Assembly: GCA_018713425.1 (NCBI GenBank)
Contig: DVOT01000048.1
Location: forward strand, 1 to 16,462
Length of the DNA: 16,462 nt
Direction of reading: 5' to 3'
From: Alectryocaccomicrobium faecavium
GTDB taxonomy: Bacteria; Bacillota; Clostridia; Christensenellales; Aristaeellaceae
The notes under the pieces are model-generated. The model made no database searches. It saw only the letters and a list, made by a program, of their open reading frames with translations, and was not told the origin of the DNA. Below, in pieces: positions 1-6,339 of the stretch. Within the stretch, counting starts at the first letter, position 1. Every line of letters starts with the position of its first letter. A program made the translations under genes and the position numbers.

Positions 1-240
1 TTGATCCTGCGCGCAGGCTCCATGCTGAGCGTGGGGTTTGAAAAAGTATACCTGCTGCAAAACGATTTGAACCGCGATGTGAGCGAAATTATTTCTACGT
101 ATACCTACCGGCTGGGCATTTTGAACGGCCAGTTTAGCTACACTACCGCGATCGGCTTGTTCAACAACATCATCAACGCCGTGATCCTGGTGGTCGTGAA
201 CCAGATTTCACGCACGGTGGGCGAAACCTCGCTGTGGTAA
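1..240 (+). CDS. Carbohydrate ABC transporter permease, LplB-like (C-terminal end, partial)
   Basis: This is the C-terminal 79 residues or so of an inner-membrane permease of the MalF/LplB type, which forms the membrane channel of a sugar importer with the next permease. The frame is open at the left edge, so the TTG at position 1 is probably an internal codon and not the start. Visible features are the family's typical ending: an AGSMLSVGFEKVYLLQN stretch, a Y-RLGILNGQFSY segment, a last hydrophobic helix (about residues 47-66) and a conserved short tail ending in LW. It ends 15 bp before the second permease, so the two are cotranscribed. Family assignment is from remembered resemblance. The sugar substrate cannot be read from the sequence. 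Confidence 0.85.
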   Translation: MILRAGSMLSVGFEKVYLLQNDLNRDVSEIISTYTYRLGILNGQFSYTTAIGLFNNIINAVILVVVNQISRTVGETSLW

Positions 241-255
241 AGGGGAGGGAACAAT

Positions 256-1179
256 ATGGTTATGGCCAAACATCACAAGGAAAAATTGTTGCGCACGCGC
301 TCGGACAAGATCTTTGACGCCGTAAACATGGTTTTTATCGTCCTAGTACTGATCCTGTGCGCCTATCCCATTTACTACACGATCATCGCCTCTTTTTCCG
401 ACCCGAACGCGGTGATCACCGGCGAGGTACTCCTGTGGCCGGTGCGGGTGACGCTGGATTCGTACCGCTCGGTGTTTGACTACCGCCTGGTGTGGACGGG
501 CTACCGCAACACGATCTTTTATACCGTGCTGGGCACGATTTACAACCTGATTTTGCTGCTCCCGGCTTCTTATGGACTTTCGCGCAAAACCCTCAAGGGG
601 CGCAACCTGCTGATGGCGTATTTCGTGTTTACGATGTACTTCCAGGGCGGCACGATACCGTTCTATCTGTTGATCCGCAACATGGGCCTGATCGACAATC
701 CCGTGGTGCTGATCATCCCAGCGGCCGTCAGCGTTTACAACATGATCATCACGCGCACATATTTTTCCAGTTTTCCGGAGGAACTGCGCGAGGCAGCGAA
801 GATCGATGGCGCTAGCGAATTCCGCATCTTCTGGCAGGTCGTGCTGCCGCTTTCCGGCGCGATCGTTTCCGTCATGGTGCTCTACCACGCGGTGGGGCGC
901 TGGAACAGCTACTTCCATGCTTTGCTCTTCATCAATTCTTCGGAATACTATCCGCTGCAGTTGGTGCTGCGGCAAGTGCTGCTGATGAACCAATCGATCG
1001 GCACGGATACGGCGGGTATGTCCGCCGAGGCGTTGGCCGATATGCTGCGCCGTCAGCGCATGGCGGAAACGATGAAGTATTCGCTGATCATCATCGCGAA
1101 TTTGCCAGTGATGCTGATGTATCCTTTTGTGCAGAAGTACTTCGTGAAGGGCATTATGATCGGTTCCCTCAAGGGATAA
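256..1179 (+). CDS. Carbohydrate ABC transporter permease, LplC/YtcP-like
   Basis: Second permease (307 aa) of a sugar ABC importer of the MalG/LplC class, located in the cytoplasmic membrane. About six hydrophobic segments are visible, the first at roughly residues 22-44. The cytoplasmic EAA loop that docks on the ATPase subunit is clear at about residues 175-195 (EELREAAKIDG, then a LPLS turn). The protein ends with the family's usual KGIMIGSLKG. The start at 256 is preceded by a strong AGGGGAGG; a second ATG two codons later is an alternative. It follows the first permease by 15 bp and precedes the binding-protein gene by 53 bp. No ATPase gene is present here; such systems often borrow a shared MsmK-type ATPase encoded elsewhere (family knowledge). 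Confidence 0.93.
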   Translation: MVMAKHHKEKLLRTRSDKIFDAVNMVFIVLVLILCAYPIYYTIIASFSDPNAVITGEVLLWPVRVTLDSYRSVFDYRLVWTGYRNTIFYTVLGTIYNLILLLPASYGLSRKTLKGRNLLMAYFVFTMYFQGGTIPFYLLIRNMGLIDNPVVLIIPAAVSVYNMIITRTYFSSFPEELREAAKIDGASEFRIFWQVVLPLSGAIVSVMVLYHAVGRWNSYFHALLFINSSEYYPLQLVLRQVLLMNQSIGTDTAGMSAEALADMLRRQRMAETMKYSLIIIANLPVMLMYPFVQKYFVKGIMIGSLKG

Positions 1180-1232
1180 ACAAGGTTGTCGCGGCGGATG
1201 CCGTAGCAATAATATTTTTAGGAGGTAACCCC

Positions 1233-2867
1233 ATGAAAAAGATCCTGACCCTGGTGCTGGCGCTGTGCATGCTCAGCAGCTATGCATTCGCCGAAGACTT
1301 GATCGAAAACATCGATCTTGAACCCGGCTTCCCCGTGGTCAAAGAGCCCGTTTCCGTCACCATCGCACTGGTGCCGACGAGCTCTGCCGTTGATTTTCAG
1401 GTCGAGCAGAATTGGATGACCGAATACATCAACCGCAATAGCGGTCTTGATATCGAGTGGATGGTCATTGATGCTACCGCCGCCACCGAGCGCATTCCGC
1501 TGATGCTCAATAGCGGCGATATGCCCGACGCGATTTTGGGGCATGGCTTTCAAGCCAACGATATCGCGCAGTATGGCGCTTCGGAAGGCATGTTCTATCC
1601 GGTGAACGAGCTGCTGGACTATATGCCCATCTTCTCCGCGTTCCTAGAGGAAAATCCCGCGGTTCGCGAAGGTATCACCACGCCGGATGGCAACATTTAC
1701 GGATTCCCGGCCCTCAACAACATCTATTCTTACGCGGCGCGGTTCTTCATTGACCAGACCTGGCTGGATCGCGTAGGCCTGGAAAACCCCACCACGCTGG
1801 AAGAGTTCAAGAATATGCTGATTGCCTTCCGCGATGAGGACGCCAACGGCAATGGCGACCCAGACGACGAAATCCCCTGGGGCGGCTCCTGGAGCGGCGC
1901 TTATGCGGAGCGTGACCCGATCTTCTACGCGCTGGGCTATGCCGCAAGCGGCAACCTGGCGGTGGACCACAACAAGGAAAATCCGGACATCGTTTTCGTG
2001 CCCTACGAAGCGCAGTATAAGGATTATTTGCTCTATATGAACGACCTATGGAATGAAGGCCTGCTCGATCCGGATATGTTCACGCAGGCGGAAACCCAGG
2101 TGCAGGCGGATGTATTGGAAGGCACCATCGGCTTCTGCGCCATGTCCGCGCCCTATGTGTATGCGCCGGAAACCAAGGACAATTGGGTGGCCATCAACGC
2201 CATGTCCAAAGAAGAAGGCGGACTGCGCATCTATCCCGCCGCCAATCCCGTTTACATTCCGGCCTTTATGGTTTTGAATGCGGATTGCGAAGAAGAAGTG
2301 GCTGCGGCTCTGGCGGCCCTGGCGGATGAAATGTACAGTGTCGAATGGTATGGTTGGTCCATGTATGGCCCGGAGGCGGGGAGCGAGCTGGATTACTTCG
2401 GCACTGGCCACTATGTGGAAGACGGCGTGATCAAATACAACATGCCAGATGACGTGACCAACGAGTGGTCGTTCCGCTGCACCTATTTGACCATCTGGAA
2501 TTTGCCTGGCTTCAATAGCCTGCAATACGATCCTTACTACCAACTCTACGCAGAGCAGTTCCCGGATACGCAGCTCGGCCAGCTCTTTGCCACGGGCAAC
2601 TACTTCGAAGATTGGCAGCCCAACTTCATCGAGACCTACCAGCCCTACTATGCGGAGAGCATCCCGACCTTCTACTTCACTGAGGATGACCTGGACCGCA
2701 TCAACACGCTTCAGACCCCGCTGGACGACTATGTTGCCTCCATGGAAGCCAAGTTCATCACCGGCGAGATCTCCATCGAGGATGAATACGACAACTTCGT
2801 CGCCACGCTGGAAGAATATGGTGTGCAGGAGTATGTCGAGCTCTATAACAGCTACTATGGCGGCTAA
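1233..2867 (+). CDS. Extracellular solute-binding protein, LplA-like
   Basis: Substrate-binding component (544 aa) that captures a sugar or oligosaccharide outside the cell and delivers it to the two upstream permeases. The first 20 residues form a signal peptide (MKK, then a Leu-rich core, then SYAFA before ED), fitting signal peptidase I cleavage. There is no good lipobox: the only early Cys (residue 12) is preceded by LAL and lies too close to the N-terminus. That is odd for a Gram-positive binding protein, which is normally lipid-anchored. An EF-hand-like acidic loop, DANGNGDPDDE, lies at residues 203-213, as in many LplA-type proteins. The start has a near-perfect AGGAGGT at 1220-1226. 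The body is rich in Trp and Tyr, as expected for sugar binding. The specific ligand is unknown. Confidence 0.93.
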   Translation: MKKILTLVLALCMLSSYAFAEDLIENIDLEPGFPVVKEPVSVTIALVPTSSAVDFQVEQNWMTEYINRNSGLDIEWMVIDATAATERIPLMLNSGDMPDAILGHGFQANDIAQYGASEGMFYPVNELLDYMPIFSAFLEENPAVREGITTPDGNIYGFPALNNIYSYAARFFIDQTWLDRVGLENPTTLEEFKNMLIAFRDEDANGNGDPDDEIPWGGSWSGAYAERDPIFYALGYAASGNLAVDHNKENPDIVFVPYEAQYKDYLLYMNDLWNEGLLDPDMFTQAETQVQADVLEGTIGFCAMSAPYVYAPETKDNWVAINAMSKEEGGLRIYPAANPVYIPAFMVLNADCEEEVAAALAALADEMYSVEWYGWSMYGPEAGSELDYFGTGHYVEDGVIKYNMPDDVTNEWSFRCTYLTIWNLPGFNSLQYDPYYQLYAEQFPDTQLGQLFATGNYFEDWQPNFIETYQPYYAESIPTFYFTEDDLDRINTLQTPLDDYVASMEAKFITGEISIEDEYDNFVATLEEYGVQEYVELYNSYYGG

Positions 2868-2914
2868 TCCGGGCGTGTATTCCGCTCCGGTAAGTAGGCT
2901 TTAGGCCGAATGGA

Positions 2915-2955
2915 AGCGCCCCTCCGCGGCAAACCATCGCTCGCGGAGGGGCGCT
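2915..2955 (+). terminator. Hairpin after the transporter operon
   Basis: A perfect 14-bp stem (2915-2928 pairing with 2942-2955, GC-rich) with a 13-nt loop lies 47 bp after the binding-protein stop. The downstream tract (CTTGCATTT) is poor in consecutive T, so it is either a weak intrinsic terminator or a 3'-end stabilising hairpin. It lies between convergent genes and could act from either side. Confidence 0.6.
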
Positions 2956-3035
2956 CTTGCATTTGGCGTTGCGAAGCGGCATAAGACGCGTCGGGCCCTG
3001 GGGCGGAGGATTATGCCATGCCAAGGCGGTCGAAA

Positions 3036-3077
3036 CACACAAAACCCGCGGACGCGCTGCATGCAACGTCTGCGGGT
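3036..3077 (-). terminator. Terminator of the Rpn-like nuclease gene
   Basis: Read on the - strand, an 11-bp stem with one mismatch (3077-3067 pairing with 3054-3044, ACCCGCAGACG against CGTCCGCGGGT) is followed directly by TTTTGTGTGTTT. This sits about 25 bp after the stop of the - strand gene and fits a Rho-independent terminator. Flanking ACACAAAA and TTTTGTGT copies could extend the structure. Confidence 0.7.
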
Positions 3078-3100
3078 GGTTGGAAGGGTATTTTGTGTAA

Positions 3101-4186
3101 TTATAACCTTGGTTTGCGGACTTGCGCGTCCAGCGCCGCCTTGTAACGCTCACGCTCATTCTGTGGGATTTTGAGCACGTTCATCGCCTGCTCTACCGTT
3201 AGATGTAGCTCGCTGACCATGGCGCGAATGCTGCCCATATTGGCGTCAAATATGCCTTTGGCCAAGCCTTGCTCCATGCCTTTGGCCAAGCCTTGCTCCA
3301 TGCCTTTGGCCATGCCTTCTGCCACGCCCTGAGCCATGCCTTTGGCCAAGCCTTCTGCCAGGCCTTTTTCTACGATGCCCTGGCTCAAATTACACATCTG
3401 CGCCACCTCCTCTTCCATCGGTTCGCTCATCGCTATTGCAAATTCTTCGCTGAGAATTGCGATCTTTTCTTCCGCCTTCCGATCATTCGACAGTAAGACG
3501 TCCAGCATCCGCAATAGGCTCGCTTCCTCTGATTCTTCTGCTTTTCCCAGGCAAATCATGACCACGGATATCAGGTCGTAATTCGCCACAGGCTCTTCGT
3601 TTCTCCCTACCAGATGCTCTTCTTTCAATGCGTATCGCGTGATGCTATTGCGTTTCTCCGCATCCGCGTTCAGGCAGATCCAAATGGAGCACACCTTTCG
3701 AATCTTTCCGTACCCCGATCTTTCAAATTCTCTCCCGTGCTGGGCGGAAATCAACCGGCTGACATAGTATATTCCGCGTTTGATCAGTGGATATCCTGGA
3801 TTGTACCGGTTTTGCGCTTCCACGTTTACGATGATCCGCATCAACGCTCCGTCTCGCGGCGCCAGCGCATGAAACCGAATATCGTAGTTGACCCGGCCTT
3901 CCGTCACCAGCGTATCTTCTGTGTTCATCCCGGCGATCGATGCGCCTTCCGTCACTTGGCGGTTCGATTGGTCGGGATCGACGCCCGTTTCTCCCACCGA
4001 GGGGATCCCCTCGATATATTTTTCCGCGATCGTCGTTACGTCGCAATCCCGGTATTCATCCAGGCAGTATTTCAGGATCCACGCAAGAAATATCTTGTAC
4101 GAAAGCAGGCGTTTGCAACTCGCGTCGTACAGCGCCTGTTCCTGCGCCAGCGTGATATCGCCCGCCACCCGCGTTCTCCGCTCCAT
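3101..4186 (-). CDS. Rpn/PD-(D/E)XK nuclease family protein with Gly-rich repeat tail
   Basis: Protein of about 361 aa resembling the Rpn / 'PD-(D/E)XK nuclease family transposase' group (PF12784-like), often found as scattered single genes in gut Clostridia. The putative catalytic core is visible: YDIRFHA with D102, then NVEAQN with E123 and Q125, the D...E-x-Q variant of the restriction-endonuclease fold. The middle is mixed helical. Residues around 275-310 form a repeat with Gly every four residues (GLAKGMEQ units), then a short helical tail. The start at 4186 is chosen over the ATG at 4192 because AAGGAG lies 7 nt before the former and only 1 nt before the latter. Its own promoter and terminator flank it, so it is monocistronic. 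Family members have been linked to recombination or nuclease activity; the role here is inferred. Confidence 0.85.
   Translation of the reverse strand: MERRTRVAGDITLAQEQALYDASCKRLLSYKIFLAWILKYCLDEYRDCDVTTIAEKYIEGIPSVGETGVDPDQSNRQVTEGASIAGMNTEDTLVTEGRVNYDIRFHALAPRDGALMRIIVNVEAQNRYNPGYPLIKRGIYYVSRLISAQHGREFERSGYGKIRKVCSIWICLNADAEKRNSITRYALKEEHLVGRNEEPVANYDLISVVMICLGKAEESEEASLLRMLDVLLSNDRKAEEKIAILSEEFAIAMSEPMEEEVAQMCNLSQGIVEKGLAEGLAKGMAQGVAEGMAKGMEQGLAKGMEQGLAKGIFDANMGSIRAMVSELHLTVEQAMNVLKIPQNERERYKAALDAQVRKPRL
3252..3371 (-). repeat. In-frame 24-bp tandem repeats inside the nuclease gene
   Basis: Two identical 24-bp units (3252-3275 and 3276-3299) are followed by a diverged unit (3300-3323), a 12-bp partial unit and another near-copy (3336-3359). 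They encode the Gly-every-fourth-residue tail (GLAKGMEQ and variants). Because the unit is a multiple of three, copy-number change would alter tail length without a frameshift. Confidence 0.9.
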
Positions 4187-4218
4187 GCGCATTCTCCTTT
4201 GCCTTTGTTCCCTTCTCT

Positions 4219-4247
4219 ATTCTAGCATATTTTTTTGCTTCGGGCAA
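4219..4247 (-). promoter_or_regulatory. Promoter of the Rpn-like nuclease gene
   Basis: On the - strand, TTGCCC (4247-4242) and TAGAAT (4224-4219) are separated by exactly 17 bp, with an extended-type TG two bases before the -10. It lies about 33 bp upstream of the chosen start codon. Confidence 0.7.
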
Positions 4248-4285
4248 GCCTGTGCGCGCAAGAATTTTGCTGGAACGGCAATGCG

Positions 4286-6166
4286 TTAGCTGCGGCGTTT
4301 CCAGGCGAGTAGCAGGGCGGAATTGAGGATCACGAGCACGGAACCGGCGTTGTGTACCAGCGCGCCAATGACCGGGCCCAGCAGTCCCGTGATGGCCAGC
4401 ACAATGGCCAAAAAATTCAGCCCCATGGAAAAGACCAGGTTTAGCGTAATGGTGCGCATCATGCGCCGGGAAAGCGCCAACAGATGGGGAAGACCACGGA
4501 TTTCATCGTCCACCAAGGCGATGTCCGCCGCCTCCACGGCGATATCGCTGCCTACGCCACCCATGGCGATGCTGACGTATGCCATTTTGAGGGCTGGCGC
4601 GTCGTTTACGCCATCGCCGATCATACAGACGCGTTCTCCCTGCTCTTGATATTGGCTGATCCGCTTGAGCTTGTCTTCCGGCAGGCAATTGGCATGCACT
4701 TCATCGATGCGCAATTGGCGCGCAATGGCAGCGGCGGCGTTTTCATGGTCGCCGGTCAGCAAAACGGGCCGCACATTTAGCGCCTTCAAGGCGCTGATCA
4801 TGGAGGCGCTATCTTCGCGCAGCGTATCGGACAGGACAATATAGCCAGCGAGCGCATTTTCCAAGGCGATATAAATGATGGTGCTTCCCTGGGAAAGATG
4901 GCTTTCCACAGCCGCGTGCGCACTGGGCGGAACCGCAATGCCGTGGTGGTTGAGCAATTTTTCGTTTCCGGCCCAAACTTGTTTTCCCTCTACCACGGCG
5001 GACACGCCTTGCCCTGGCAGCATCGCAAATTGCTCCGCGGGGAGGAGTTCCGCGCCTTCTGTTTGCCGGTAGCAACGCACAACCGCCTTTCCCAGGGGGT
5101 GCTCGGAAAATTGCTCGGCCGCGGCGGCGAGGGAATAGAGCGAGGCGTCGTCCAAGGACGAAACGCTTTTCACCGCCACGACGGCGGGCACGCCATAGGT
5201 CAGCGTGCCGGTCTTGTCGAAGGCGATGCGGGTTACCCGTGCGAGCCTTTCCAGCGCGTCGCCTTCGCGCACGAGGAAGCCGCGCTTGGTGGCGTTGCCA
5301 ATGGCGGCCATGATGGCCGTTGGCGTGGCGAGCACCAGCGCGCAGGGGCAGAATACCACCAAAATGGTCACGGCGCGAATGATCTCTCCTGTGGTCAACC
5401 ACGTGATCAGGGCGGCGCTCAGGGCGATGACCACGATCCAGGTGGCCCAACGATCCGCCAAATTGACGATCTTCGCCTTGCCCGCGTCTGCCGACTGCAC
5501 CAAACGGATCATGCGCTGGATGGAACTATCTTCGCCCACTTTGGTGGCGCGCATTTCAAAAGCGCCGAATTGGTTGACGGTGCCGCTGGAAACGCCGTCG
5601 CCAACGGTTTTGTCCACTGGCAGGGATTCGCCCGTCATAACCGCTTGATTGATGGAAGTTTGTCCGGCGAGAATCACTCCATCCACGGGCACCGTTTCCC
5701 CAGGCAACACGCGGATGCGGTCGCCGACCTTCACTTGTTCAGCGGGAAGGATGGTTTCGCCTTCACTGGTCAGCACTCGGGCGGTTTGCGGCGTAAGATG
5801 CACCAGCTTTTCAATCCCTGCGCGCGCCCGGGCTACGGTCAAATCCTCTAGTAGCGCGCCCAACTGCATGATAAAGGCCACTTCGCCCGCCGCAAAGTCT
5901 TCGCCAATGCATACGGAGGCGACGAGCGCCAGCGAAACCAGCACATCTGCTTTGATGTCAAAGGCCGTGATCAGGCCGATGATGGCTTCCAGCAAGATTG
6001 GAATGCCGCACAGGAGGATGGCGATCCATGCCGCGTCGAAGGGGAGAGGAAGGAGATCGAAAATGCTGATGACAAGGGCGATGCCGGATAGAACCAGAAA
6101 GAGAATGTCCTTTTTGATTCCGCCAAATTCCAGCATTTTTTCCGTGCCGCGGATGAGTTTGTGCAT
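4286..6166 (-). CDS. P1B-type heavy-metal translocating ATPase
   Basis: Integral membrane pump (626 aa) that uses ATP to export a transition metal. All catalytic landmarks are present: the actuator TGES; the membrane metal site C273-P-C275; the phosphorylated Asp in DKTGTLT (D317); the P1B-specific SEHPLG; and GDGVNDAP in the hinge. Only a short lead (MHKLIRGTEKMLEFGG) precedes the first membrane helix, so the N-terminal metal-binding (HMA) domain common in CopA/ZntA is absent. The last helix carries H605-N606-AGS...LNSALLL. This lacks the copper-type YN/MxxSS signature and resembles Zn/Cd/Co or Mn-type pumps, so the metal is uncertain. The start at 6166 has AAGAAGG 6 nt upstream. It is a single gene with its own strong promoter and palindromic operator; no regulator or chaperone gene is adjacent. 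Confidence 0.92.
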   Translation of the reverse strand: MHKLIRGTEKMLEFGGIKKDILFLVLSGIALVISIFDLLPLPFDAAWIAILLCGIPILLEAIIGLITAFDIKADVLVSLALVASVCIGEDFAAGEVAFIMQLGALLEDLTVARARAGIEKLVHLTPQTARVLTSEGETILPAEQVKVGDRIRVLPGETVPVDGVILAGQTSINQAVMTGESLPVDKTVGDGVSSGTVNQFGAFEMRATKVGEDSSIQRMIRLVQSADAGKAKIVNLADRWATWIVVIALSAALITWLTTGEIIRAVTILVVFCPCALVLATPTAIMAAIGNATKRGFLVREGDALERLARVTRIAFDKTGTLTYGVPAVVAVKSVSSLDDASLYSLAAAAEQFSEHPLGKAVVRCYRQTEGAELLPAEQFAMLPGQGVSAVVEGKQVWAGNEKLLNHHGIAVPPSAHAAVESHLSQGSTIIYIALENALAGYIVLSDTLREDSASMISALKALNVRPVLLTGDHENAAAAIARQLRIDEVHANCLPEDKLKRISQYQEQGERVCMIGDGVNDAPALKMAYVSIAMGGVGSDIAVEAADIALVDDEIRGLPHLLALSRRMMRTITLNLVFSMGLNFLAIVLAITGLLGPVIGALVHNAGSVLVILNSALLLAWKRRS

Positions 6167-6184
6167 ATGAAACCTTCTTTCTCT

Positions 6185-6210
6185 ATATACCTGTAGGGGT
6201 ATAGGTATAT
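6185..6210 (-). promoter_or_regulatory. CsoR-like operator palindrome before the metal ATPase
   Basis: An 8-bp perfect inverted repeat (ATATACCT at 6185-6192, AGGTATAT at 6203-6210) surrounds a G-rich centre. Nested in it is ATACC-N6-GGTAT (6187-6202, with a GGGG run), which resembles operators of CsoR/RcnR-family metal-sensing repressors. It overlaps the -10 box by 2 bp and covers the transcription start region, the right position for metal-relieved repression. No repressor gene lies in this window. Confidence 0.7.
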
Positions 6211-6237
6211 TATAAAGAGAAACCCCGTATTTGTCAA
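6209..6237 (-). promoter_or_regulatory. Consensus promoter of the metal ATPase gene
   Basis: On the - strand, TTGACA (6237-6232) and TATAAT (6214-6209) are separated by 17 bp, an exact sigma-A consensus. Such a strong unregulated promoter would be costly for a metal pump; the overlapping palindrome supplies the likely control. Confidence 0.92.
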
Positions 6238-6271
6238 GCGAGGAGCGTGAACCTGCTGGATTTTAACGCAA

Positions 6272-6302
6272 CCCCTCCGGCGCGGAAGTCGTGCCGGAAG
6301 GG
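6272..6302 (-). terminator. Hairpin after the glycoside hydrolase gene
   Basis: A 10-bp stem with one G-T pair (6293-6302 pairing with 6272-6281, CCCTTCCGGC/GCCGGAGGGG on the - strand) with an 11-nt loop lies 37 bp beyond the - strand stop codon. The following TTGCGTT is only a weak T-tract, so termination efficiency is uncertain. Confidence 0.5.
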
Positions 6303-6339
6303 CGTCGGGTATGGAGGATGTGCGTTTCGGCCTACGCAA

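Noticed and set aside
3252..3371. Repeats considered as a CRISPR array
   Set aside because: The units are directly adjacent without spacers and encode a regular protein repeat in frame.
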